Positions 13,664 through 21,634 of a stretch of DNA of 25,703 nt are shown piece after piece. Under the pieces are notes generated by a model. It ran no database searches and had not been told where the DNA came from. It was given only the letters and a program-made list of their open reading frames with translations. Source of the stretch: JACDAN01 sp035707105. GTDB lineage: Bacteria; Actinomycetota; Thermoleophilia; Gaiellales; Gaiellaceae. Every line of letters begins with the position of its first letter. Positions within the stretch are counted from its first letter, which is position 1. Position numbers and translations under genes: made by a program. The DNA is taken from the NCBI GenBank assembly GCA_035707105.1, contig DASSUI010000071.1, positions 1 through 25,703 on the forward strand, given 5' to 3'.

Positions 13664-15061
13664 ATGGACATGTTCCGGTCGCTGCGCTTCCGCCTTCCGG
13701 CGTTCTTCCTGGCGGGCGCCGTGTTGGCCGGGCTCGTGTCCACGCTGATCGCCCTCGGTCTCTTCCAGGACTACACGCAGGACCGCCTCCTCGCGGAGCT
13801 GCGGCGCGAGGCCCAAGGGCTCACGAGCCTGTACGTCGATCAGGCGCTTCGCGCCGAGGCCCGGGACCGTCCGCCGACGTTCGTCGCGCCCCGAAGGCTC
13901 GAGCAGGCAAGCGGCAGCCGGATCTACTACCTCGGCGTCCGCATCATCTTCAGGGGCACCTCCCGCCTTCGGCCCCTCCGGCAAGACATAGTCCGATGGA
14001 AGGACGGCCGCGTGCGGAGCTTCGAGTTTACGCCGCCCGACGCCAAGCGCGTGTTCGTCGCCGTCTCCTCGCCCCTCCGGATCGGTGGGAAGGGTCCCTA
14101 CTTCGGAGCGATCGTCGTGGCGAAACCCAAGGCCGAGCTCCGCGAGCGGTGGCAGACGTTGATCGAGCGGCTGGCCCTCGCCGGGATCGCGGGGATCCTC
14201 GTCGCCGGAGCCCTCGCCTGGTACCTGTCGCGCCGCATAACGGAGCCCGTGCAGAAGCTCTCCGCGGCAGCCGACAACATCGCCGCCGGCGTCTACGAGG
14301 TGCCGGAGATCAATGCGCACGGCGAGATCGGACAGCTGGCCGAGCGCTTCCGGGAGATGGCGGAGCGGCTACGCGAAGCCGAGGAGCTCGAGCGGAACTT
14401 CCTGATGACAGTCTCGCACGAGCTGCGTACACCGCTGACGGCGATCCGCGGCCACGTCGAGGCGCTCCGCGAGGGCGTCGCGCAGGACGAGGCGACGAGG
14501 CAGGAGTCGCTGAACGTGATCGCGCAGGAGGCCGGTCGGCTCGAGCGGCTCGTCGGGGACGTGCTCGACTTGGCGAAGCTGGACACGCGCCGCTTCACCC
14601 TCCTGCACGAGGAGGTCGACATGGGCCATCTCCTCGAGCGCGCGTACGGCGCGTTCGCGGAGGAGGCGCGCCGCCGGGGGATCGACTACCGCCAGGAGAT
14701 CTCGGCGCGCCCGGTGATCGTCGCCGACGGCGACCGGGTGCTCCAGATCATCTCGAACCTGCTCTCGAACGCCTTCCGCTGGACGCCGGACGGCGGCCGT
14801 GTCGAGCTCCAGCTCGGCGCGGACAACGGGACCGTGTCGGTGGCGGTCGAGGACAACGGCCCGGGGATCACGCCCGACGAGCAGGAGCGGATCTTCCGGC
14901 CGTTCTGGACGGGCGACGGCACCGGAACCGGGCTCGGGCTCGCGATCGCGCGCGAGCTCGCGGTTGCGCACGGCGGCCGCATCCGGCTCGAGTCGGCGCC
15001 CGGGCAGGGGACGCGCTTCGAGCTGGTCCTGCCGGCGGCGCCGCAGGATGACGGCGGGTGA
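13664..15061 (+). CDS. Membrane sensor histidine kinase (HAMP-HisKA-HATPase)
   Basis: 465 aa. Membrane helix 1 is at about residues 8-30. An extracytoplasmic sensor region covers about 31-165, and helix 2 about 168-188. A HAMP domain follows (about 189-240). HisKA has the phosphoacceptor H252 in MTVSHELRTPLTAIRGH. The HATPase_c domain has the N box (LLSNAFRW), G1 (VEDNGPGIT) and G2 (GTGTGLGLAIA). All catalytic elements are present. The sensor region is rich in Arg and has no recognised domain, so the signal is unknown. It pairs with the preceding OmpR-type regulator. Its last 14 bases overlap the UbiA-like gene. Confidence 0.94.
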   Translation: MDMFRSLRFRLPAFFLAGAVLAGLVSTLIALGLFQDYTQDRLLAELRREAQGLTSLYVDQALRAEARDRPPTFVAPRRLEQASGSRIYYLGVRIIFRGTSRLRPLRQDIVRWKDGRVRSFEFTPPDAKRVFVAVSSPLRIGGKGPYFGAIVVAKPKAELRERWQTLIERLALAGIAGILVAGALAWYLSRRITEPVQKLSAAADNIAAGVYEVPEINAHGEIGQLAERFREMAERLREAEELERNFLMTVSHELRTPLTAIRGHVEALREGVAQDEATRQESLNVIAQEAGRLERLVGDVLDLAKLDTRRFTLLHEEVDMGHLLERAYGAFAEEARRRGIDYRQEISARPVIVADGDRVLQIISNLLSNAFRWTPDGGRVELQLGADNGTVSVAVEDNGPGITPDEQERIFRPFWTGDGTGTGLGLAIARELAVAHGGRIRLESAPGQGTRFELVLPAAPQDDGG

Positions 15062-15644
15062 CCGCGCCGCCCCGGGCGGCTTGCTCGCGGCGATGCGCCC
15101 GCGACGGTGGACGAAGAACCTCCTCCTCTACGCCGGGATCGTCTTCGCCGCCGAGCTCGACGACCCTCAGCGATGGCTGCAGGCGACCGCGGCCTTCGTC
15201 GCGTACTGCCTGGCGTCCAGCGCTGCCTACATCTACAACGACGTCCGCGACGCCGAGCGTGACCGGCTCCACCCGCTGAAGCGCCACCGGCCGATCGCCG
15301 CCGGCCGCGTGACGCCGTTTCGCGCGCTCAACTTCGCAGGGATCCTGGCGGCGCTCGCGTTCGCAATCGTCGCCCCGCTCGGCTGGGGGTCGCTGGGGTA
15401 CCTGACCGCGTTCGTCGGCCTACAGGCGGCCTACAGCCTCGGCCTCAAGAACGTTCCGCCGATCGACGTGACGGCGATCGCGGCGCTGTTCGTGATCCGT
15501 GCGGCGGCGGGCGCCGAGGCGGTCGACGTCAGGATCTCGCTCTGGCTGATCGTGTGCGCGGCGCTGCTGGGCCTCTTGCTCGCCCTGGCGAGGCGGCGCG
15601 GCGAGCTGGCCTCGATAGACGCGGACGCGGGCCACTCCGTCTAA
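15048..15644 (+). CDS. Truncated UbiA-family prenyltransferase (decaprenyl-phosphate phosphoribosyltransferase-like)
   Basis: 198 aa from ATG 15048. It matches the N-terminal two thirds of the DPPR-synthase-like branch of the UbiA family: MRPRRWTKNLLLYAGIVFA near the start, the first Asp-rich motif YNDVRDAERDRLHP with KRHRPIAAG, then YSLGLK and DVTAIAALFVIRAAAGA. Family members are usually 280-300 aa and go on for about three more helices; here the frame stops soon after RRRGELASIDADAGHSV. The next gene, on the other strand, ends only 37 bases away, so the missing part is not nearby in another frame apart from perhaps a few residues. Probably a decaying or non-functional gene, though the active-site motifs remain. 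Confidence 0.75.
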   Translation: MTAGDRAAPGGLLAAMRPRRWTKNLLLYAGIVFAAELDDPQRWLQATAAFVAYCLASSAAYIYNDVRDAERDRLHPLKRHRPIAAGRVTPFRALNFAGILAALAFAIVAPLGWGSLGYLTAFVGLQAAYSLGLKNVPPIDVTAIAALFVIRAAAGAEAVDVRISLWLIVCAALLGLLLALARRRGELASIDADAGHSV

Positions 15645-15681
15645 GGGGTCGCTCGACCGCGTCGACGGCTGGTGGCGCTCT

Positions 15682-16137
15682 CTAGCCCGCGCGGCGCTCT
15701 TGCGCGTCTTCGATGCGGTAGACGACCGCGCCGCTCGCCTGCTGGACGGCGGTCTCGATGCGGCCGAGCCGCTCGTCCACCGTCTCCCAGCTCGACGTGA
15801 TCAGGTCGACGAGCAGCGAGAGGTCGTCGACCCGGGCGTGGCGCTCCGCGAGCGTGTCGGTCTCGATCCGTTCGAGGCGGCGGATCGTCTGGCTCGCCAG
15901 CCCGCGGACCTCGGCCAGCTGCCGCGCGACCGGCACCGCCTGCGTTCGCATGCCCTCCTGCACGGCCTCGCCGATGCGCTCCGGCAGCGACGCCTCGAGC
16001 TTCGCCGCGAGCTCGCCGAGCTCGGCCATCTGCGCCCGAGCCCGCTCGAGCGCGGCGTCCACGTCGGCCTGCTGCGTCCGTGCCTGCGCCGCCGCCTCCA
16101 GCCGCTCGCGGGCCCGTTCGACGGCCGCGTAATCCAT
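15682..16137 (-). CDS. Hypothetical coiled-coil protein
   Basis: 151 aa, almost entirely charged and helical, with heptad-like spacing over most of its length (VERARERLEAAAQAR near the start, IRRLERIETDTLAERHARVDD in the middle). There is no signal sequence, membrane segment or cysteine. It probably forms a cytoplasmic coiled-coil oligomer; no family is recognised. It is divergent from queA with 26 bases between the start codons, and a TACCCT box lies 7 bases before its ATG. It converges on the truncated UbiA gene. Confidence 0.7.
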   Translation of the reverse strand: MDYAAVERARERLEAAAQARTQQADVDAALERARAQMAELGELAAKLEASLPERIGEAVQEGMRTQAVPVARQLAEVRGLASQTIRRLERIETDTLAERHARVDDLSLLVDLITSSWETVDERLGRIETAVQQASGAVVYRIEDAQERRAG

Positions 16138-16144
16138 GGCGGCG

Positions 16145-16154
16145 AGGGTAGCGT
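16145..16154. promoter_or_regulatory. Overlapping divergent -10 boxes for the coiled-coil gene and queA
   Basis: In AGGGTAGCGT the minus strand reads TACCCT (16150-16145), 7 bases before the ATG at 16137. The plus strand reads TAGCGT (16149-16154), 9 bases before the queA ATG at 16164. The two boxes share the central TA, so only one polymerase could occupy the site at a time. Confidence 0.5.
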
Positions 16155-16163
16155 TGCCGCCGG

Positions 16164-17108
16164 ATGGACACCTCGGCGCTGGAGTACGAGCTCCCGCCGG
16201 AGCTGATCGCCCAGCGGCCGGCGGAGCGGCGGGACGAGTCCCGCCTGCTCGTGTACGACCGGAAGACCGGCGACGTGCGCCACCGGACGTTCTCCGAGCT
16301 GCCCGGGGAGCTGGCGCCGCGCGAGCTCGTGGTCGTCAACGAGACGCGCGTCATCCCGGCGCGCCTGCGGCTCGAGCGACCGGACGGGGGAGAGGCAGAG
16401 GTCCTGCTCCTCGAGCGTGTCGGGGCGGACGGGCTGTGGGAGGGGCTGGCCCGGCCGTCGCGGCGGCTGAGGGCCGGGCAGCGCCTCGGGCCGGTCGAGC
16501 TCCTCGAGCCGCTGGGAGGCGGCCGATGGCGGCTTCGCCTCGAGGGCGAGCCGACGGGCGAGGCGCCGCTCCCGCCGTACATCACCGAGCCGCTGTCCGA
16601 CCCGGACCGGTACCAGACGGTCTACGCCCGGGAGGAAGGGTCGGCGGCGGCGCCCACGGCCGGCCTGCACTTCACGCCCGAGCTGCTCGCGCAGCTGGAC
16701 GTCGAGCGGGTGACGCTCCACGTGGGCCTCGACACCTTCCGCCCCGTCGAGGGGGACACCCTCGAGCGGCACGAGATCCACAGCGAGCGCTACTCGGTGG
16801 ACCCGGCCGCCTGGGAGCGGATCCGCGTGGCGGAGAGGGTTCTCGCGGTCGGCACGACGACTGTCCGCGTCCTCGAGACCCTGGCAAGTAACACTGTGTT
16901 ACAAGGACGGACGAGCCTGTTCATCACGCCCGGGTACGAGTTCCAGCGGGTCGACTCGCTGCTCACGAACTTCCACCTGCCGCGGTCGACGCTCCTGGCA
17001 CTGGTCATGGCCTTCGCGGGCGTGGAGGAGACGCGTCGCCTCTACGAGCTCGCGATCGAGGAGCGGTACCGGTTCTACTCCTTCGGTGACGCGATGCTGA
17101 TCCGGTGA
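16164..17108 (+). CDS. queA: S-adenosylmethionine:tRNA ribosyltransferase-isomerase QueA
   Basis: 314 aa. QueA transfers and isomerises the ribosyl part of AdoMet onto 7-aminomethyl-7-deazaguanine in tRNA to give epoxyqueuosine. Conserved stretches are all present: ELPPELIAQRPAERRDESRL at the N-terminus, VVNETRVIPARL, YQTVYAREEGSAAAPTAGLH in the middle, VTLHVGLDTFRPV, VGTTTVRVLE, LLTNFHLPRSTLL and YRFYSFGDAMLI at the end. It is somewhat shorter than the usual 340-350 aa, mainly through trimmed loops. The stop overlaps the tgt start by 4 bases. An AT-rich patch at 16886-16905 holds a perfect 15-base palindrome in a variable loop region. Confidence 0.96.
   Translation: MDTSALEYELPPELIAQRPAERRDESRLLVYDRKTGDVRHRTFSELPGELAPRELVVVNETRVIPARLRLERPDGGEAEVLLLERVGADGLWEGLARPSRRLRAGQRLGPVELLEPLGGGRWRLRLEGEPTGEAPLPPYITEPLSDPDRYQTVYAREEGSAAAPTAGLHFTPELLAQLDVERVTLHVGLDTFRPVEGDTLERHEIHSERYSVDPAAWERIRVAERVLAVGTTTVRVLETLASNTVLQGRTSLFITPGYEFQRVDSLLTNFHLPRSTLLALVMAFAGVEETRRLYELAIEERYRFYSFGDAMLIR
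16888..16902. promoter_or_regulatory. Perfect 15-base palindrome inside queA
   Basis: GTAACACTGTGTTAC has perfect 7-base arms around a central T and sits in a strikingly AT-rich patch of an otherwise GC-rich gene. It resembles operators of TetR-type dimers in form. No promoter box is evident beside it. It encodes part of LASNTVLQG, a weakly conserved loop. Confidence 0.4.
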
Positions 17109-18229
17109 GCTTCCGTGTCACTGCGACGGACGGCGCCGCCCGCGCTGGGACCCTCACGACCGCCCACGGCGAGGTCCTCACCCCGGCGTTCATGCCGGTC
17201 GGGACGAAGGCCACGGTCAAGACGCTCCACCCGGACGAGGTCAGGGACGCCGGCGCCTCGATCCTGCTCGGCAACACGTACCACCTGCACTTTCGCCCCG
17301 GCGCCGAGGTGATCGCCGAGCTCGGCGGGCTCCATCGTTTCATGGGGTGGAACGGCGCGATCCTGACCGACTCCGGGGGCTTCCAGGTGTTCTCGCTCCG
17401 CGACACGATCCTCGCCGCGGATGACCAAGGCGTCACCTTTCGTTCCGTCTACGACGGGACGCCGGAGCGCTTCACGCCCGAGTCGGTCGCCCACATCCAG
17501 GCGAACCTCGGCTCCGACATCGCCATGTGCCTCGACGTCTGCCCCCCGGCCGGCGTCCCGCGGCGCGAACTCGATGAGGCGGTGCGCAGGACGACCCATT
17601 GGGCGCAGCGCCAGCGCATTGCCGAGCGCGCACCCGGGCAACTCGTGTTCGGCATCACACAGGGCGCTTCCGACGGCGAGCTTCGCCGCCGCTCGATCGA
17701 GGAGATCACTGCGCTCGACTTCGACGGCTACGCGCTCGGCGGCCTCTCCGTCGGCGAGCCTCGCGGCCTCACGCTGGATGCCACGGCGTGGGCCGCCCCG
17801 CTGCTGCCGGACGCCAAACCGCGCTACTTCATGGGGATCGGAGACGCAGCCGGAATCCTCGAGGCGGTCGAGCGCGGGATCGACATGTTCGACTGTGTCC
17901 TCCCGACGAGAACCGCCCGCACCGGGTCGGCGCTCACGTGGGAGGGGCGCCTGAACATGCGCAACGCCCGGTTCGCCCGCGACGAGCGCCCGCTGGACGC
18001 GGCCTGTCGCTGCCCTGCCTGCGCGCGCTTCTCCCGGGCCTACATCCGCCACCTCGTGAACCAGCAGGAGCTGCTCGGACTTCGCTTACTCACGCTTCAC
18101 AATCTTCGCTTCGTCCTGGACGTCACAGCAGGAGCGAGGGAGGCGATCGAGAACGGCCGCCTGGCAACCTTCAAGGCCGAATCCCTCGACCGCTTGACCC
18201 AGATGACCGAATCACTCCAGAGCGCGTAG
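17105..18229 (+). CDS. tgt: tRNA-guanine transglycosylase Tgt
   Basis: 374 aa, normal bacterial length. Tgt replaces G34 of GUN-anticodon tRNAs with the preQ1 base. The catalytic aspartates are D89 (ILTDSGGFQVFSL) and D263 (MFDCVLPTRTART). The structural zinc ligands are C301, C303, C306 (CRCPAC) and H332 (LLTLHNLRF), the standard C-x-C-x2-C-x25-H arrangement. The GTG start overlaps the queA stop (GTGA). The order queA-tgt-yajC-secD-secF is widely conserved in bacteria. No preQ1 synthesis genes lie in the window, so the base is made elsewhere or salvaged. Confidence 0.97.
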   Translation: MSFRVTATDGAARAGTLTTAHGEVLTPAFMPVGTKATVKTLHPDEVRDAGASILLGNTYHLHFRPGAEVIAELGGLHRFMGWNGAILTDSGGFQVFSLRDTILAADDQGVTFRSVYDGTPERFTPESVAHIQANLGSDIAMCLDVCPPAGVPRRELDEAVRRTTHWAQRQRIAERAPGQLVFGITQGASDGELRRRSIEEITALDFDGYALGGLSVGEPRGLTLDATAWAAPLLPDAKPRYFMGIGDAAGILEAVERGIDMFDCVLPTRTARTGSALTWEGRLNMRNARFARDERPLDAACRCPACARFSRAYIRHLVNQQELLGLRLLTLHNLRFVLDVTAGAREAIENGRLATFKAESLDRLTQMTESLQSA

Positions 18230-18230
18230 C

Positions 18231-18518
18231 GTGGAGCCGCTGATCTTCCTCGCGGCCATGGCCGTGCTGTTCTGGTTTCTGCTCATCCGCCCACAGCGGC
18301 GGAGGCAGTCGGCCCACCAGACGCTCCTCGCGGGCCTCTCCACCGGCGACGAGGTGATCACGGCCGGCGGCATCTTCGGCACCGTGCGCTCGATCGCGGA
18401 CGACCACCTCGTCCTGGAGATCGCGCCCGGGACCGAGATCCGCGTCGCCAAGGAGGCGGTCGCGAACATCGTTCCGAAGCCGGAGGACACAGCGGCGTTA
18501 CCCGAGGAGCGCGGCTAA
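18231..18518 (+). CDS. yajC: Preprotein translocase subunit YajC
   Basis: 95 aa. One N-terminal membrane helix (about residues 3-18, LIFLAAMAVLFWFLLI) is followed by the YajC signature RPQRRR. A small basic/beta domain then contains LSTGDEVITAGGIFGTV. YajC associates with SecDF and SecYEG. The GTG start is one base after the tgt stop and agrees with the normal N-terminal length. Together with the next gene it forms the SecDF-YajC accessory complex. Confidence 0.95.
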   Translation: MEPLIFLAAMAVLFWFLLIRPQRRRQSAHQTLLAGLSTGDEVITAGGIFGTVRSIADDHLVLEIAPGTEIRVAKEAVANIVPKPEDTAALPEERG

Positions 18519-18533
18519 CCTAAGGGCTTCGCG

Positions 18534-21278
18534 ATGGCGACACGGCGCGGAAATCTCACCCTGCTCGGCTTCGTCCTGGCGATGCTCGTCGGCGTCGCGC
18601 TGCTCGCGATCCCGCAGTCGCCGATCCACCGCGAGATCAAGCTGGGACTCGACCTCCAGGGCGGGGTCGAGCTCGTCCTGCGCGGCGTCCCGCCCAAGGG
18701 CCAGGACATCACCGACGAGAACATGGACCTCGCGGTCGAGGTGATCAGGAACCGCGTCGACGCGCTCGGCGTCGCCGAGCCCGAGATCCGGCGCCAGGGG
18801 ACCGACCAGATCTCGATCCAGCTGCCGGGCATCAAGGACCCGGGGGCCGCCGCGGCGCTGATCGGCAAGACCGCGCAGCTGTGGCTGTTCGACGTCAACG
18901 AGAACACGCTCGACCCGACGCGCGACGAGAACGGGTTCCCGATCCCGTCGGCGAACCGGTTCCAGCTGCTCAAGGAGCTGCAGCCGCGTACGAAGCACGG
19001 CACGCCGCCCGAGTACTACCTCGTCGACCCCGAGACGAAGAAGGTGATCTCGGGGCCAGAGGACACGAAGAAGAAGATCCGGGCCGCCTATCGGACGCGC
19101 ACCGGGAAGGCCGTCCCCAAGGGATTCGAGATCTGGGGCATCCCGGAGAAGACGATCATCCTCACCTGCGGCAAGGGCGAGCGCTACTGCCCGGGCGTGA
19201 ACCAGGCGCCGCCGCAGCAGGACTACTACTACCTCTTCCGCTTCGACCCGCAGAACAAGGAGAAGCCGGTGCCGGAGATGACCGGCGCCGACCTGAAGCT
19301 CGACGGGACGAGGTCGGACTTCAGCCAGACGGAGGGCCCCATCGTCCTGATGGAGTTCACCGGCAAGGGCGGGGACAAGTTCCACGACGTCACGCGCAAG
19401 ATCGCGCAGCGGGGCCAGCTGCTTTCGGGCCAGATCGGCGACGACCGCGCGCTTCAGGGCTTCGCGATCGTTCTCGACCGCGAGATCAAGTCGGCGCCGA
19501 CGATCGACTGGAAGCGCAACCCGGACGGCATCGCGGGCGGCTCGGCGGAGATCACCGGCATCGGTGACTCGGGCGAGGCCAAGGACCTCGCGCTCGTGCT
19601 CCGCAGCGGTGCGCTCCCGTACGAGTTCGAGCAGATCGACTTCACCGAGGTCTCCGCGACACTCGGGAAGGAGTCCCTGAACCAGGCGATCGTCGCGTCG
19701 CTCGTGGGCCTCGCCGTGGTCGCGCTCTTCCTGCTGCTCGTCTACCGCTTCCTGGGCGTCGTCGCGATCATCGGCCTCGCGCTGAACGCGGCGTTCCTCT
19801 ACGCGGTCATGGTGCTCTTCGACGTCGTCCTGACCCTGCCGGGCTTCGCGGGGATGATCCTTGCGATCGGGGTCGCGGCCGACGCGAACATCGTCATCTT
19901 CGAACGGATCAAGGAGGAATCCGCGGACCGGAAATCGGTCCGTGCCGCGATCGCGACGGGGTACCGAAAGGGCTTCTCGACGATCGTCGACGCGAACGTT
20001 GTCACCGCGATCACGGCGCTAGTCCTCTTCGCGGTCGCGACCGGTGGAGTGCGCGGCTTCGCGTTCCTGCTCCTGCTCGGCACCGTGATCTCGATCTTCA
20101 CCGCCGTCTTCGCGACCCGGGCGCTTCTCGGAATGCTCGCCGGCTTCTCGTGGTTCGACAACCCGCGGTTCATGGGCGCGAGGGCGCAGAAGATCGCGCG
20201 CTGGCAGATGTTCGACGCGGTCGGGAAGCGGCGGATCTGGTTCACGATCGCCGCGCTGACGATCGTGATCTCCGCGGCCTCGCTGTACTTCAAGGGGCTG
20301 AACCTCGGGATCGACTTCCGAGGCGGAACCGAGCTCACGTTCGTCGCGGACAACGGCGTGCAGCCGGAGGACGTGCAGGCCGAGATGAAGAAGGTCGGGG
20401 AGCCCGATGCGATCGTCCAGGGGCGCGGGACCGAGGCGGCCGGCGGCGGTTTCAACGAGTTCACGATCCGGACGGAGCCGCTCGACCCGAACCAGGTGCG
20501 CGAGATCACCGCGGACGTGACCCAGACGTTCGACGCGCAGCAGCGAGGTGTCCGCAACGTCTCCGCGAGCTTCTCGAAGCAGATCCTCCGCGGCGCGATC
20601 TACGCGGTGATCATCTCGTTCGTCCTCATCACGATCTACATCTCGCTCCGCTTCCAGTGGCGGTTCGCGATCCCGATCCTGAGGACGATCCTCAACGACG
20701 GCATCATCGCCGTCGGCATCTATTCGCTGTCCGGCCGGGAGGTGAGCGCGTCGACGGTCGCGGCGTTCCTCACCATCATGGGGTACTCGATCTACGACAC
20801 GATCATCGTGTTCGACCGGGTGCGCGAGAACCTCCCGATCATGCGACGGTCGTCGATCAAGGAGATCGTCAACACCTCGCTCTGGGAGACCGTCCGCCGA
20901 TCGCTCGCGACGACGATCATCACGCTGCTCCCTGTCGCCGCGCTCTACTTCCTTGGCGGGGAGGTGCTCCAGGACTTCGCGTTCGCGATCCTCGTCGGCA
21001 TCGGCATCAGCGCGTTCTCCACGATCTTCATCGCCGCGCCGTTCCTGGCCGTGCTCCTCGAGCACGCCCCGGAGTACAAGGGCCGCAAGGGTCTCGACGA
21101 GCCCGTCGCGCGTCCGGCCGAGCGCGAGCTCGAGCCGGTGGCGGTCGGCGCGGGCGGCGACGGCGAAGTCGCGACGCCGGTTCCGGCGGCGCCGCCGGCG
21201 CCCACCGGAACCGACGCCACGAAGCGGGAGCGCCGTCGCCAGCGCCGCCGCGCCCGCCCTCATGGCCGAGCCCGCTAG
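18534..21278 (+). CDS. secDF: Fused protein translocase subunit SecDF
   Basis: 914 aa, SecD joined to SecF. The SecD half (about 1-540) has helix 1, LGLDLQGGVELVL and a large extracytoplasmic P1 region, then five helices with GVAADANIVIFERIKEE. The SecF half (about 560-870) has GLNLGIDFRGGTELTF, the helix block, and GYSIYDTIIVFDRVREN. SecDF uses the proton gradient to pull exported chains. The P1 region has an insert of roughly 110 residues (about 125-235), rich in Lys/Pro with two cysteines (C203, C210 approximately). The Ala/Pro/Gly-rich tail after about residue 880 is variable and ends in Arg. AAGGG lies 7 bases before the ATG as a ribosome site. Confidence 0.96.
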   Translation: MATRRGNLTLLGFVLAMLVGVALLAIPQSPIHREIKLGLDLQGGVELVLRGVPPKGQDITDENMDLAVEVIRNRVDALGVAEPEIRRQGTDQISIQLPGIKDPGAAAALIGKTAQLWLFDVNENTLDPTRDENGFPIPSANRFQLLKELQPRTKHGTPPEYYLVDPETKKVISGPEDTKKKIRAAYRTRTGKAVPKGFEIWGIPEKTIILTCGKGERYCPGVNQAPPQQDYYYLFRFDPQNKEKPVPEMTGADLKLDGTRSDFSQTEGPIVLMEFTGKGGDKFHDVTRKIAQRGQLLSGQIGDDRALQGFAIVLDREIKSAPTIDWKRNPDGIAGGSAEITGIGDSGEAKDLALVLRSGALPYEFEQIDFTEVSATLGKESLNQAIVASLVGLAVVALFLLLVYRFLGVVAIIGLALNAAFLYAVMVLFDVVLTLPGFAGMILAIGVAADANIVIFERIKEESADRKSVRAAIATGYRKGFSTIVDANVVTAITALVLFAVATGGVRGFAFLLLLGTVISIFTAVFATRALLGMLAGFSWFDNPRFMGARAQKIARWQMFDAVGKRRIWFTIAALTIVISAASLYFKGLNLGIDFRGGTELTFVADNGVQPEDVQAEMKKVGEPDAIVQGRGTEAAGGGFNEFTIRTEPLDPNQVREITADVTQTFDAQQRGVRNVSASFSKQILRGAIYAVIISFVLITIYISLRFQWRFAIPILRTILNDGIIAVGIYSLSGREVSASTVAAFLTIMGYSIYDTIIVFDRVRENLPIMRRSSIKEIVNTSLWETVRRSLATTIITLLPVAALYFLGGEVLQDFAFAILVGIGISAFSTIFIAAPFLAVLLEHAPEYKGRKGLDEPVARPAERELEPVAVGAGGDGEVATPVPAAPPAPTGTDATKRERRRQRRRARPHGRAR

Positions 21279-21630
21279 CAACGGCGAAGTCCGGGCGCTC
21301 GTCGAGCGGATCGTGCTGGCTGCGGTCGGCGCGGCCGCGATGACCGCCGAGCGCGCCGACGCGCTCGCCGACGAGCTGGCGGAGCGGGGCATGGCCCGCC
21401 GGGACGAAGCGCGTGCGGTCATCGAGGACGTCACGAACCGGTGGCGCGGCGACGCCACCCGCCTCGGCGAGCGGGCGGGGACGACCCTCGACTGGGTCTT
21501 CCGCGAGCTCGGACTCGTGACGAAGGACGACCTCGAGGACCTCGAGCTCCGGATCGCGCAGCTGGAGCACCGGCTGAAGCTCCTGGAGGAGCCGCCCGCG
21601 AGGGATTCGACGCCCCCCGTGCAACACTGA
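21262..21630 (+). CDS. Phasin-like coiled-coil protein
   Basis: 122 aa. The ATG at 21262 lies inside the end of secDF (17-base overlap), so translation is coupled. The N-terminal half holds an amphipathic helix (VERIVLAAVGAAAMTAERAD) and ADELAERGMARRDEARAVIED. The C-terminus is a leucine-zipper-like coil (KDDLEDLELRIAQLEHRLKL). This layout resembles the PhaF/PhaI phasin and polygranule-associated family, but similarity is by pattern only, and no PHA synthase is in the window. Another possibility is a small accessory factor for the ABC1/UbiB protein encoded 4 bases downstream. Confidence 0.72.
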   Translation: MAEPASNGEVRALVERIVLAAVGAAAMTAERADALADELAERGMARRDEARAVIEDVTNRWRGDATRLGERAGTTLDWVFRELGLVTKDDLEDLELRIAQLEHRLKLLEEPPARDSTPPVQH

Positions 21631-21634
21631 TCCC

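Noticed and set aside
15645..15681. Continuation of the UbiA-like gene in another frame (SLDRVDGWWRSL)
   Set aside because: A short family-like stretch can be read after a frameshift, but it quickly enters the 3' end of the convergent coiled-coil gene and no further membrane helices follow, so a simple frameshift does not restore the gene.
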